The notes: a model not told the origin generated them from the letters alone. A stretch of 64,000 bases of DNA from Pseudomonas bubulae (GCF_900618535.1 NZ_UYJA01000004.1:248001-312000); one strand, 5' to 3'; counted from the stretch's first letter, positions 1 to 8,956 are shown. Program-made: numbers and translations.

Positions 1-708
1 AACTGGCTGGGCATGAGCGTACCCACCGTGGAGATGATCCGCATCAGCAACGACACCAACCTCTATGACAATGAACTGGTGCGTCAGGCATGGGCAGTCT
101 GGCTGGTGGGCGTGGTCCTTATTTACGGGGTGATTCCGCGTCTGCTACTGGCGGCATTCTGCCTGTGGCGCTGGAATGCCGGGCGCAACGCACTGCAACT
201 TGACCTTAATCTGCCCGGTTACAGCCAGCTGCGCGAGCGTCTGATGCCCAGCAGCGAGCGCCTGGGCGTAAATGACATAGCCCCCGAGCAGTTGCATAAC
301 GTGCAGGCCGGGCACAGCGACCTGCACACCGATGGCGCCTTGATCGTGGCCATCGAGCTGGACGATCAACACCCTTGGCCACCCACGTTGCCGGCTACGG
401 TCAAGGATGCGGGCATTCTCGACAGCCGCGAATCCAGGCAAAAACTGCTCGAACAAATGACCCGTTTCCCCCCGGCGCGCCTGGCCATTGCCTGCGACCC
501 GCGACGCTCGCCGGACCGTGGCAGCCTGGCGCTGATCGGCGAACTGGCCCGCAGTGCCCGCGAAACCCGCATATGGCTACTGCAAGCGCCCCCCGGCCAG
601 GCACTGGACGCTGATCGCCTGGGCGACTGGCACACGGCGCTGGAGAAACTGGGTTTACCGTTCGCCGCCAGCGCCCCCCTGAACTGGCTGGAGACAGGCC
701 ATGACTAA
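1..708 (+). CDS. DUF2868 domain-containing membrane protein, C-terminal part
   Basis: The reading frame is open from the first base, so the gene starts before the window and 235 codons remain. One strong hydrophobic segment is visible (about residues 32-56, with WAVWLVGVVLIYGVIPRLLL), followed by a soluble part of about 180 residues. I assign it to DUF2868 because that family is typically paired with a DUF3482 GTPase, and such a gene follows with an 8-base overlap. The function is unknown. The pairing suggests a membrane partner for the GTPase, which is inference. An ATG at position 13 could be mistaken for the start, but the frame runs through it without a stop. Confidence 0.75.
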   Translation, partial: NWLGMSVPTVEMIRISNDTNLYDNELVRQAWAVWLVGVVLIYGVIPRLLLAAFCLWRWNAGRNALQLDLNLPGYSQLRERLMPSSERLGVNDIAPEQLHNVQAGHSDLHTDGALIVAIELDDQHPWPPTLPATVKDAGILDSRESRQKLLEQMTRFPPARLAIACDPRRSPDRGSLALIGELARSARETRIWLLQAPPGQALDADRLGDWHTALEKLGLPFAASAPLNWLETGHD

Positions 709-2065
709 GCCACTGACGCTGGCCGTGGTGGGCCATACCAATGTCGGCAAAACCTCGTTGCTGCGGACCCTGACCCGAGATGTCGGTTTTGGTGAAGTGT
801 CCCATCGTCCCAGCACCACGCGCCATGTCGAAGGCGCACGGCTGTCGGTCGACGGCGAGCCGTTGCTGGAGCTGTACGACACGCCGGGGCTGGAAGATGC
901 CATCGCCCTGCTCGACTACCTTGAGCGCCTCGACCACCCCGGTGAACGCCTGGATGGCCCGGCGCGGGTCGCGCGCTTTCTCGAAGGCAGCGAGGCGCGC
1001 CAGCGCTTTGAGCAGGAAGCCAAGGTGTTGCGCCAACTGCTGGCCTCGGACGCCGGGCTGTATGTGATCGACGCCCGCGAGCCGGTGCTGGCCAAGTACC
1101 GCGACGAACTCAGCGTACTGGCCAGTTGTGGCAAACCGCTGCTGCCGGTGCTCAACTTTGTCAGCAGCCCGCAACATCGCGAGCCCGAGTGGCGCGAAGC
1201 CCTGGCCCGTCTGGGCCTGCATGCACTGGTACGCTTCGACAGCGTGGCCCCGCCCGAAGATGGCGAACGCCGTTTATATGAAAGCCTGGCGCTGCTGCTG
1301 GAGCATTCGCGGGGCGCGCTGCAACGACTGATTACCGACCAGGAGGCCCAGCGTGAAGCCCGCAAGCACAGCGCCCTGCGCCTGATTGCCGAACTGCTGA
1401 TCGACTGCGCCGCTTGCCGACGCAGCGTGGCCAGCGAAAAAACCGCCGAACAACAAGCTACCCAGCAGTTGCGCGAAACGATTCGCCAACGCGAGCAACG
1501 CTGCGTAGAAGCCATGCTCAAGCTGTACGGTTTTCGCACCAGCGATGCGGCGGCCAGCGACTTGCCGCTGCTCGACGGGCGCTGGGGCGATGACTTGTTC
1601 AACCCCGAGACGCTCAAGCATCTGGGCGTGCGGGTCGGTAGCGGGATTGCCGCAGGGGCTGCGGCCGGGGCTGGCGTGGACTTGATGGTGGGCGGCCTGA
1701 CGCTGGGCGCGGCGGCGCTGGCCGGGGCCATTGCCGGCGGTGCGCTGCAAACCGCGCGCAGCTACGGCAGCCGCTTGCTGGGCAAGTTCAAGGGCCAGCG
1801 CGAGTTGACCGTGGACGACAGCGTGTTACGCCTGCTGGCGTTGCGCCAACGGCAATTGCTGCACGCTCTCAATGCTCGCGGGCATGCGGCGGTGGACAGC
1901 ATCAAGGTCGCCACCCCGCAGGACAAGACCTGGCGCGAAGGCAAACTGCCCGAAGCCCTGAACAAGGCGCGGGCGCACCCGCAATGGTCGTCGCTCAACC
2001 CGCATCCGAAGTTGAGCCAGGCTGAGCGTCAGGAGCAGATTGAGTTGTTGGCCGGGCAGATCTAA
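701..2065 (+). CDS. GTPase with DUF3482 domain
   Basis: The 454-residue protein has a P-loop GHTNVGKTS at residues 11-19 and a DTPG switch II motif at 60-63, both typical of TRAFAC-class GTPases. No clear NKxD base-recognition motif is visible. The part after about residue 200 fits DUF3482, with a glycine/alanine-rich stretch (GSGIAAGAAAGAGVDLMVGGLTLGAAALAG, about residues 312-345) that could enter a membrane as in dynamin-like proteins. The ATG at 701 lies inside the end of the DUF2868 gene, so the two are probably translationally coupled. The biological role is not known to me. Confidence 0.8.
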   Translation: MTKPLTLAVVGHTNVGKTSLLRTLTRDVGFGEVSHRPSTTRHVEGARLSVDGEPLLELYDTPGLEDAIALLDYLERLDHPGERLDGPARVARFLEGSEARQRFEQEAKVLRQLLASDAGLYVIDAREPVLAKYRDELSVLASCGKPLLPVLNFVSSPQHREPEWREALARLGLHALVRFDSVAPPEDGERRLYESLALLLEHSRGALQRLITDQEAQREARKHSALRLIAELLIDCAACRRSVASEKTAEQQATQQLRETIRQREQRCVEAMLKLYGFRTSDAAASDLPLLDGRWGDDLFNPETLKHLGVRVGSGIAAGAAAGAGVDLMVGGLTLGAAALAGAIAGGALQTARSYGSRLLGKFKGQRELTVDDSVLRLLALRQRQLLHALNARGHAAVDSIKVATPQDKTWREGKLPEALNKARAHPQWSSLNPHPKLSQAERQEQIELLAGQI

Positions 2066-2082
2066 GTACCGGCTTACCCCCC

Positions 2083-2159
2083 GTGGGAGCGAGCCTGCTC
2101 GCGATTGGATCATCACTGATACACCGCGTCGTTTGTTTCGCGAGCAGGCTCGCTCCCAC
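2083..2159. repeat. REP palindrome pair (REPIN-like)
   Basis: Two inverted copies of a REP motif (GTGGGAGCGAGCCTGCTCGC and its complement) face each other about 35 bases apart. The pair fills the gap between the convergent GTPase and HD-domain genes, where the hairpin could limit read-through in both directions. This copy carries GAGCC/GGCTC in place of the more common GGGCT/AGCCC. Confidence 0.9.
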
Positions 2160-2171
2160 AAGAATGGGTAC

Positions 2172-2729
2172 TTAACCCTCTAACAGGCGGACGGCTTTGG
2201 CCTTGAGGATTTGCAGGTCGATAACTGGCACATGCATCTGCTTGGCCTGTTCATCCCATACCCGCATGCGCAGGCTCAACCCGCACAACGGGTCCTGCTC
2301 GAAGGCATCCGCCTCGGCCTCGCTCATCACCCCGCCCTGATAACCCAGGGTGCGAATGCTCGCCTCACTCAACAAATCGAAATACCCCGGCTGACGCAAA
2401 GTCAGGTAACGCTTGGCCTGTACGTGGTATTCCACCAGTTTGGCCAGCCGCTCGCTAAACCCGGCACGGCGCAGATAATCGGCGCCCACCCGCTCATGGC
2501 TGACTACACCGTATCCATCCATGTTCTTCGCATCATTGACGCAAAAGTGCCCGATATCGTGAAAGAACGCGGCCAACACCACTTCATCGTCATAACCTTC
2601 ATCCAGCGCAAGCTGCGCGGCCTGGGACATATGCTCGATCTGTGACACCGGCTCGCCGATGTAATCATCGGTACCGTATTGCCGGTACAAACCAAAAATG
2701 TCTTCAACCACTTGCTGTGCGTGTGTCAT
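2172..2729 (-). CDS. HD-domain phosphonate oxygenase, PhnZ-like (TIGR03276-type)
   Basis: The 185-residue HD-superfamily protein has the core FFHDIGHF at residues 55-62 and an upstream QIEHMSQAAQ segment, as in the HD proteins linked to phosphonate degradation. That group includes PhnZ, a mixed-valence di-iron oxygenase that splits the C-P bond of 1-hydroxy-2-aminoethylphosphonate. A Tyr-x-x-Glu pair at 23-26 resembles the tyrosine/glutamate pair described near the PhnZ active site. I chose the ATG at 2729, which overlaps the stop of the upstream oxidoreductase gene (TGATG) and has GGAG just before it; a GTG one codon earlier is also possible. The exact substrate is inferred. Confidence 0.75.
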   Translation of the reverse strand: MTHAQQVVEDIFGLYRQYGTDDYIGEPVSQIEHMSQAAQLALDEGYDDEVVLAAFFHDIGHFCVNDAKNMDGYGVVSHERVGADYLRRAGFSERLAKLVEYHVQAKRYLTLRQPGYFDLLSEASIRTLGYQGGVMSEAEADAFEQDPLCGLSLRMRVWDEQAKQMHVPVIDLQILKAKAVRLLEG

Positions 2730-3856
2730 CACATCTCCTCCAGCATCCGGGCGATATTGCCCTCGGCCATCGCCGGGCCCACGCTCATGCCCACGCCCGT
2801 GTGCATCAGCGCCGCATTCAGACCGGGCGCCACCTGCAGCCAGGTAAAAGGCCTGGCCCCTTTGGCACCATAGACGCCCTGCCAGCGCTCGACCACCTGC
2901 ACTTCACAGCCCAGTGTGTCTTCGCACAGTTGCAGCATCCAGTTATCCACCTGTTCGCCGTTGAAGGGTGAGGGATCCTCACTGTAATCATGAGAATCGC
3001 CGACGATCAAATCACCATAAGGTGTCGGGCTGATCAGCAGGTGAATGCCGTGCTGCTCCAGATGCGGGCTGTCACGCAGGATTTCGGCCTGCACTGGCGC
3101 CGCTTCGGGCAAGTCGGCAAAAGCGCCGTAATGCACACAGCTCAGGCCGGTCAGCAGGGCGTGTTGCAGCCTCAAGTTGACCTTGGGCCGCACGCGCAGC
3201 ATTTGCAGGCGACAGATCTTCGGGTTGAGCCGGGCCAGTGGCTCGGCCAGCAGGGTCAGGTAATCGTGCCCCGAGCACACAATCACCTGCGAACCCTTGA
3301 AACTCCCCGCCGTGGTATGGACCTGACCGGGTTCGACTTCGCGCACCAGGGTCGAAAAATGAAATTCGACGCCCAGCTCACACTGCAAATAGTTGATAAG
3401 GGCCGGGATGGCTTCGCGCGAATACACCTGCTGGTCGTCAAGGCCATGCAAAGCGGCGCGATGATGGCTGAACTGGCCACCGTACAGCGCATCCATTTCT
3501 GCACCGCGCAATAATTCGGCGCGGTAGCCGAACTCGCGTGCACGACCTTGGCAGAACGCCTCAAGCAAGTGCTCTTCGGCTTCGGTGCGGGCGAACAGGT
3601 ACGAGCCGTTGCGCTTGAGCTCAAAGCCTGCGCGCTGCGCCCAGACTGCCCAAATGTCGCGGCTGGCACGGGCCAGATCGAGCATCACGCCCGGTGGTTG
3701 GCCGGTGACCAGCGCCTGGCCGAAATTGCGCACCGAGGCGCCCAGTGGCGTGGCGGTGCGTTCGAAGACGCGTACCTTGAGACCGCGTCTTGCAGCGGCG
3801 TAGGCGTGGGACAAGCCCAGAATGCCGGCGCCGACGATAAGGATTGGTTGAGTCAT
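2729..3856 (-). CDS. FAD-dependent oxidoreductase of the phosphonate cluster (TIGR03364-type)
   Basis: The 375-residue D-amino-acid-oxidase-fold protein carries the Rossmann motif VGAGILG at residues 8-14 and ends with a conserved FAD-binding region (HTGVGMSVGPAMAEG). This family occurs beside 2-aminoethylphosphonate genes. Related flavin oxidases act on aminophosphonates such as N-methyl-2-aminoethylphosphonate, so oxidation of the amino carbon of a phosphonate is a fair inference. The start at 3856 gives MTQPILIVGAG; the frame stays open upstream to about 4027, but that stretch covers the REP pair and makes no sense as protein. The HD gene follows with a TGATG overlap, so the two enzymes are probably coupled. 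Confidence 0.75.
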   Translation of the reverse strand: MTQPILIVGAGILGLSHAYAAARRGLKVRVFERTATPLGASVRNFGQALVTGQPPGVMLDLARASRDIWAVWAQRAGFELKRNGSYLFARTEAEEHLLEAFCQGRAREFGYRAELLRGAEMDALYGGQFSHHRAALHGLDDQQVYSREAIPALINYLQCELGVEFHFSTLVREVEPGQVHTTAGSFKGSQVIVCSGHDYLTLLAEPLARLNPKICRLQMLRVRPKVNLRLQHALLTGLSCVHYGAFADLPEAAPVQAEILRDSPHLEQHGIHLLISPTPYGDLIVGDSHDYSEDPSPFNGEQVDNWMLQLCEDTLGCEVQVVERWQGVYGAKGARPFTWLQVAPGLNAALMHTGVGMSVGPAMAEGNIARMLEEM

Positions 3857-3889
3857 CACGATGTCCTGAAGGGCAACTTCACTTCCCTT

Positions 3890-3974
3890 GTGGGAGCGGG
3901 CTTGCTCGCGATACAAGCGCCGCGGTGCGGCTGTCCAACCACAGCGATCCAATCGCGGGCAAGCCCGCTCCCAC
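3890..3974. repeat. REP palindrome pair inside the phosphonate cluster
   Basis: GTGGGAGCGGGCTTGCTCGC pairs with its inverted copy about 45 bases away. The pair lies between the phosphonate-binding protein gene and the FAD oxidoreductase gene, which are read in the same direction. It may therefore reduce or stabilise transcription between transporter and enzyme genes. Confidence 0.9.
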
Positions 3975-3995
3975 AGGTCTTTTGTGGCTACAAAA

Positions 3996-5018
3996 CTACT
4001 GCGCCGCTTTCTCGGACTTGCCGTCATAGCGTTTGCGCCACTCGGCCAGGATGCTGTCGCGATTCTGCGAGGCCCAGGCGAAGTCGTTCTTGATCAGGCG
4101 CTGCTCGTAGTCGGCTGGCAGCTCGGTCTGTGGCTTGGCGATGCCGGGCTGGGCGAGTACCGCGAAGTTCTCTTTATAAAGCTCCATCGCCGCGGGGCTT
4201 GCGGAGAAGTCAGCCAGCTTTTTTGCTGCCTCTTCGTGCGGCGTCCCCTTGATTACAGCCGTCGCTTCGATTTCCCAACCCAGGCCTTCTTTAGGCAACA
4301 CGATATCCAGCGGTGCCCCCTGACGCTTGAGCTGTACGGCCGGGTATTCAAAGGAGATACCGATCGGGAATTCCCCCGCAGCTGCCAGCTTGCAAGGCTT
4401 GGAACCTGAATGAACGTACTGGCCGATGTTCTGGTGCAGGTCGTCCATAAATTGCCAGCCCTGTTTCTCGCCGAAGGTCTGCAGCCAGGCGCTCACATCC
4501 AGAAAGCCGGTGCCGGACGAGGCCGGGTTGGGCATCACGATTTTGCCCTTGTATTCAGGCTTGGTCAGGTCCTGCCAGCTCACCGGCTTGCTCAGGCCCT
4601 GTTTTTCCGCCTCGATGGTGTTGAAGCAAATGGTCGCGGCCCACACGTCCATGCCCACCCAGGCCGGCGGGTTGGCCGCATCGCGGTAGTTGCCGCCGAT
4701 CTTGGCCAGGTCCCTGGGGGCGTAGCTTTGCAGCATGCCCTGCTGGTCGAGGATCGCCAGGCTGGATGCCGCCAGGCCCCACACCGCATCTGCTTGCGGA
4801 CGGGCTTTTTCCGCCAGCAGCTTGGCGGTGATGATGCCCGTGGAATCGCGCACCCACTTGATCTCGATGTCCGGGTTGGCCTTTTCAAAGGCCTGCTTGT
4901 AGGTCTTGAGCTGTTCGGCTTCCAGGGCCGTGTACACGGTCAGTTCAGTTTTGGCAGCGAACGCATTGAAGCTAAAAGCAGTGAGGACAGCAGCGGCAAG
5001 AGCAAGAGGCTTGAACAT
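3996..5018 (-). CDS. phnS: 2-aminoethylphosphonate ABC transporter, periplasmic binding protein
   Basis: The 340-residue solute-binding protein starts with a clear Sec signal peptide (MFKPLALAAAVLTAFSFNAFA, cut before AKTEL). The mature part resembles iron/phosphonate-type binding proteins (LTVYTALEAEQLKTYKQAFE; ADAVWGLAASSLAIL). It fits the phosphonate-binding family TIGR03261 because the ATPase, double permease, HD and FAD genes surround it. An iron or other anion ligand cannot be ruled out from sequence alone. The start at 5018 is the only one giving a proper signal peptide. It is the third gene after the ATPase and permease, all on the minus strand. Confidence 0.8.
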   Translation of the reverse strand: MFKPLALAAAVLTAFSFNAFAAKTELTVYTALEAEQLKTYKQAFEKANPDIEIKWVRDSTGIITAKLLAEKARPQADAVWGLAASSLAILDQQGMLQSYAPRDLAKIGGNYRDAANPPAWVGMDVWAATICFNTIEAEKQGLSKPVSWQDLTKPEYKGKIVMPNPASSGTGFLDVSAWLQTFGEKQGWQFMDDLHQNIGQYVHSGSKPCKLAAAGEFPIGISFEYPAVQLKRQGAPLDIVLPKEGLGWEIEATAVIKGTPHEEAAKKLADFSASPAAMELYKENFAVLAQPGIAKPQTELPADYEQRLIKNDFAWASQNRDSILAEWRKRYDGKSEKAAQ

Positions 5019-5056
5019 GGTGCGGTTCCTTTTGGGGTGTAGGGGCAGGGTTGTTG

Positions 5057-6781
5057 TTATTGCGCGGGCGCACCCTGGCGCCAGGCCTGGGAGCGGCGCA
5101 GCAAACCGCGCGAAGCCCATGCCAGCAGCAAGGACATACCCGCCGAAGTGAACAGGATCAGGGTCGACATCGCCGCCGCGCCGCCAACGTTGCCGGCGTC
5201 GTCCATGTTCAGCACCGCCACCGCCGCGAGGATGGTGTCGGGGCTGTAAAGGAAGATCGCCGCCGACACGGTGGTCATCGCCGAGACAAACAGGTAGCGC
5301 ATGATGTCCAGCAGTGCGGGCAGGCAGATCGGCACGGTGACGCGCCAGTAATGGCGATAGAGCGGCGCCTTGAGCGACAGTGCGGCGGCTTCGAATTCGC
5401 CGTCGAGCTGGCGCAGGGCCGTGGTCGCAGTCATTTGTGCAGTGGTCAAATAATGCGCAATGGTGCAGGCCACCAGCAGGGTCATGGTGCCGTAGAGCAC
5501 ATGCAGCGGGTTGCCCGGCAGGTTGAAAAAGAACACGTAGCCCAGTCCCAGCACCAGCCCCGGCACGGCCATCGGCACAAAGCTGAGCATGCGCAGGGCC
5601 AGGTTGAGGCCTTTCTGGCTTCTGGTTTTCTCCATCAGATAGGCGCCGGTGAAGATCACCAGGCTGCCAATCACCGCCGTACACAGCGCCATCGTTACAC
5701 TGTTGCGATAGGCCAGCCAGCCGCCGCCTGCGGTGTCGTTGAACTGGTAGTGGTTGAGCGATAGCGACAGGTTATATGGCCAGAACTTGACCAGCGACGA
5801 GTACACCGCCATCCCGAAGACCAGCAGCAGGGTGGCGCAAATCAGCAGCACAATGGCCAGATAACAGCGGTCACGGCCCTTCGACGGCACGGGTTTGAAC
5901 ACCTGGGCGCGGCCACTCATCGAATCGCCATGCTGGCGGCGCAGCCAGGCATCAACGCCGAAACTGAACAGCGCAGGCAACAGCAGGACCATGCCGATCA
6001 AGGCGCCGCGACCGAATTGCTGCTGGCCGACCACGGCCTTGTAGGCTTCAAGCGCCAGCACCTGATAGTCGCCACCCACCACCACGGGCACACCGAAGTC
6101 GGTGATGGTCAGGGTGAAGACCAGGCAGAACGCGGCAAACACGGCCTGTTTGGTGCCCGGCCAGGTAATGCTGCGAAAGGCCTTGAAAGGCCCGGCCCCC
6201 ATGCTCGATGCAGCGTCAAACAAACGTGCATCGGCCAGAGACAAAGCCGACAGCAAAATCATCAAGGCGTGCGGGAAGGTGTAGATGGCCTCACCGAGAA
6301 CGATGCCCCAGAAGCCGTAGATATTGTCGCTAACCAGCCCACGTAACATGCCCTGGTTACCAAACAGATACACCAGCGCGATGCCCGGCAGCATTGAAGG
6401 TGCCATCAGTGGCAGCAACGACAACCCGCGCCAGATGCGTTTGCCGGGGATCATGGTCCTTTGCAGGGCGTAGGCAAACAGATACGCCAGCGGTACGACG
6501 ATGGCCGCCACGCTGAGGGAAACCTTAAGGCTATTACCCAGTAGCCAGTGAAAGTTGGCGCTGGTGACCAGTTCTCGCGCCGCGACCCAGCCGCCGCCCT
6601 GGCCGTCTTCGGCACTGAAGCCGCGCCAGAAGATTGCCAGCAACGGCATCAGCACCGCCACGCTCAACAACAGCAGTAACAGCAGCTTGCCGCCGACCAC
6701 GAAGATACGGTCACCGAGTTCCGCTCTGCTGGCTTGGCGGGACATTTTGCCGGGCAATGGCAGGGCCATTTCAGCGGCCAT
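5057..6781 (-). CDS. 2-aminoethylphosphonate ABC transporter, double permease
   Basis: The 574-residue inner-membrane protein holds two permease halves in one chain, each with about six membrane spans and an EAA-type loop (GAGPFKAFRSITWPGTKQAV in the first half; APLYRHYWRVTVPICLPALL in the second). Such fused permeases are known for iron and 2-aminoethylphosphonate importers (TIGR03262). The ATG at 6781 sits one base after the stop of the ATPase gene, so the genes are tightly linked. The protein would form the channel for the binding protein encoded downstream. Confidence 0.82.
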   Translation of the reverse strand: MAAEMALPLPGKMSRQASRAELGDRIFVVGGKLLLLLLLSVAVLMPLLAIFWRGFSAEDGQGGGWVAARELVTSANFHWLLGNSLKVSLSVAAIVVPLAYLFAYALQRTMIPGKRIWRGLSLLPLMAPSMLPGIALVYLFGNQGMLRGLVSDNIYGFWGIVLGEAIYTFPHALMILLSALSLADARLFDAASSMGAGPFKAFRSITWPGTKQAVFAAFCLVFTLTITDFGVPVVVGGDYQVLALEAYKAVVGQQQFGRGALIGMVLLLPALFSFGVDAWLRRQHGDSMSGRAQVFKPVPSKGRDRCYLAIVLLICATLLLVFGMAVYSSLVKFWPYNLSLSLNHYQFNDTAGGGWLAYRNSVTMALCTAVIGSLVIFTGAYLMEKTRSQKGLNLALRMLSFVPMAVPGLVLGLGYVFFFNLPGNPLHVLYGTMTLLVACTIAHYLTTAQMTATTALRQLDGEFEAAALSLKAPLYRHYWRVTVPICLPALLDIMRYLFVSAMTTVSAAIFLYSPDTILAAVAVLNMDDAGNVGGAAAMSTLILFTSAGMSLLLAWASRGLLRRSQAWRQGAPAQ

Positions 6782-6782
6782 G

Positions 6783-7859
6783 TCAGGCAAACACCTGCAG
6801 GCTGCCGGGTGGCAGGGCGACAAAAATATCCGGTGTGCCGAGGCGCGGCAGGTCCTGACTGCCGACTTCGGCCGTCAGGGCATGACCCGGCAGGTGGTTG
6901 AGTTCGAAGCTCATGCGGCAGCGATTGCCAAGAAAGCTAATTTCCCGAACCCGGGCCGGGAACAGGTTTTCCTGATGCAGCACCGGATTGACGCTGATGG
7001 CTTCGGGACGGCAGAACAAACGCCCCGAGGCGGCGCGGCCAGCGTCATCTGCCAGGCGCATGTTCATGCCGCCGACCTGAGCGTGGGTGGCACTGTTGCG
7101 CAAAAACGGTAGCCAGTTGCCCTGCCCCACAAATTCGGCGACAAACGGCGTGGCCGGCTTGTCGTAGATTTCTTGCGGGGTGGCGTACTGCTCGACCTTG
7201 CCGTTGTTCATCACAGCAATACGGTCGGCCATCAGCATGGCTTCGTCCTGATTGTGGGTGACCATCAGCGTGGTGATGCCCAGGCTGCGCTGCAATTGGC
7301 GCAGTTCGGTACATAAATGCTCACGGACGCGGGCATCCAGGGCCGACATTGGCTCGTCGAGCAATAGCAGAGACGGCGATGGCGCCAGGGCACGGGCCAG
7401 GGCGACCCGCTGCTGCTGGCCACCGGAAAGCTGACCCGGGAATTTCTTTTCGCTGCCGGTCAGGCCCACCAACTCCAGCATGTCGCCGACGCGCTTGCGC
7501 ACCACCTCACGATTGCTGCCAGCCAGGCCGTAGGCAATGTTGGCCTCAACAGTCAGATTTGGGAACAAAGCATAGGACTGAAACAGAATCCCGTAATCAC
7601 GGGCCTGCGGCGCCAGCTCGGAGACATCGCGATCACCCAGGTACAGTGCGCCGTTGTCCTGATGCTCCAGGCCTGCGATACAACGCAACAGCGTGGTCTT
7701 GCCGCAACCGGACGGGCCGAGCAGACACACCAGCTCGCCTGCAGCCACCTCCAGCGAGACGTTATCCAGCGCGGTAAAGGCGCCAAAGCGCTTGCTCACA
7801 TTGCGCACCTTCATCGGCACGCCGGGCTGGGTAAAAGCGGTTGTGTTCGAGCTGTTCAT
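6783..7859 (-). CDS. phnT: 2-aminoethylphosphonate ABC transporter, ATP-binding protein
   Basis: The 358-residue ABC ATPase has Walker [10 protein letters not shown] at residues 48-56, the signature LSGGQQQRVALARALA and Walker B LLLLDEPMSALD. A C-terminal TOBE-like region follows (FCRPEAISVNP). It belongs to the family that energises iron, spermidine and phosphonate importers. Its operon position before the fused permease and binding protein supports TIGR03258. The ATG at 7859 opens the operon; the 5' gap to the LysR gene holds a REP pair and presumably the promoter. Confidence 0.8.
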   Translation of the reverse strand: MNSSNTTAFTQPGVPMKVRNVSKRFGAFTALDNVSLEVAAGELVCLLGPSGCGKTTLLRCIAGLEHQDNGALYLGDRDVSELAPQARDYGILFQSYALFPNLTVEANIAYGLAGSNREVVRKRVGDMLELVGLTGSEKKFPGQLSGGQQQRVALARALAPSPSLLLLDEPMSALDARVREHLCTELRQLQRSLGITTLMVTHNQDEAMLMADRIAVMNNGKVEQYATPQEIYDKPATPFVAEFVGQGNWLPFLRNSATHAQVGGMNMRLADDAGRAASGRLFCRPEAISVNPVLHQENLFPARVREISFLGNRCRMSFELNHLPGHALTAEVGSQDLPRLGTPDIFVALPPGSLQVFA

Positions 7860-7980
7860 GGATGCACCTCATCAAGCAGATAAGGGCCATCCTAGAGATG
7901 CAATGCGTACAAGATGTGGCAGCAAGGCCAAAGCACCCGATAGTGGTATTGGTGGATTTGGGTATGGGTGCAGGGTCATT

Positions 7981-8065
7981 GTGGGAGCGGGCTTGCTCGC
8001 GATGGCCTTACCGCGTTTTGCCTGACAAACCGCATCGTCTGCATCGCGAGCAAGCCCGCTCCCAC
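7981..8065. repeat. REP palindrome pair
   Basis: GTGGGAGCGGGCTTGCTCGC and its inverted copy (GCGAGCAAGCCCGCTCCCAC) lie between the LysR-type gene and the phosphonate transporter operon, both read leftward. It sits just after the LysR stop codon and could end or trim that transcript. Confidence 0.9.
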
Positions 8066-8076
8066 AGTGGTTGTGG

Positions 8077-8940
8077 TCAGGCCGGGGCCATTTCCTGCGC
8101 CAGCCCCAGAAACGCCGCCGGCAAACGCGCGGCTTTTCGCTCTTTGAGGCAGTACAGGTACTCATGGATCACTGGCGCATTCTCAAGGGTCAGTACCCGT
8201 AACTGCGGGTCATGAGGTACTTCCTGGCGAGCGATGATGCTGATGCCGATATTGCGCAGCACCGCTTCGCGGATCGACTCCCGGCTGCCAATTTCCAGCA
8301 GCGGACCAAAACTCACCCCGGCATTGGCCAGCAGGTCTTCGGTCAACTGGCGCGTGGTCGAACCTTGCTCACGCATCAACAAGCAATGCCCGGCCAGCGC
8401 ACTGAGCGGTACATGCTCTAGCTTGGCCAATGGGTGATTGCGATGCACCGCCAGCACCAGCGGATCGGCACCCAGGACGCGGCGGATCAGGCGCGGGTCT
8501 TCCACCAGTTGTGAGGAAGCCGCGATATCGACCCGGTATTCGTCCAGTGCCTCCAGCACCTGCTGGGAGTTGCCGATATCCACCGCCACCTCGATCTGCG
8601 GCAAGCGTTCGCGAAAGGCTTTGACCAGATCCAGGATGTAATACGGCGCGGTCGCGGCAATGCGCAGCATGCCGGTGCCCTGGCCGCTGTTGCGCAAAAA
8701 GAATTCGATATCGGCTTCTTGCTGCAGCAACGCCTTGACCATCGGCAGCAGGCGTACGCCGTCATCGCTGAGGGTCAGGCGCCGGCCGCCACGGTAAAAC
8801 AGCTCTACACCGTACTGGCTTTCGAGGTTGCGGATTTGCGTGGTCACAGTCGGCTGGCTCAGCCCGAGCTTTTTGGCGGCCTGAGTAATGCTGCCCAGTT
8901 GGGCCACCCGGTAAAACGCTTTCAGCTCGGCACTCAGCAC
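8077..8940 (-). CDS. LysR-family regulator of the phosphonate cluster
   Basis: The 287-residue regulator has an N-terminal winged helix-turn-helix (FYRVAQLGSITQAAKKLGLSQPTVTTQIRNLE, residues about 9-40) and a LysR substrate-binding domain. It resembles the LysR proteins found with 2-aminoethylphosphonate genes (TIGR03339). I chose the GTG start at 8940 (reads MLSAELKAF), which has GAGGGG a few bases upstream; the longer open frame overlaps the cadA gene and is unlikely. It is read in the same direction as the transporter genes rather than divergently, and probably activates them in response to aminophosphonate. Confidence 0.78.
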   Translation of the reverse strand: MLSAELKAFYRVAQLGSITQAAKKLGLSQPTVTTQIRNLESQYGVELFYRGGRRLTLSDDGVRLLPMVKALLQQEADIEFFLRNSGQGTGMLRIAATAPYYILDLVKAFRERLPQIEVAVDIGNSQQVLEALDEYRVDIAASSQLVEDPRLIRRVLGADPLVLAVHRNHPLAKLEHVPLSALAGHCLLMREQGSTTRQLTEDLLANAGVSFGPLLEIGSRESIREAVLRNIGISIIARQEVPHDPQLRVLTLENAPVIHEYLYCLKERKAARLPAAFLGLAQEMAPA

Positions 8941-8956
8941 AACAGCCCCTCTTGAT

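Noticed and set aside
3857..4027. N-terminal extension of the phosphonate FAD oxidoreductase
   Set aside because: It translates the REP palindrome; the Rossmann motif expected at the N-terminus begins just after the ATG at 3856.
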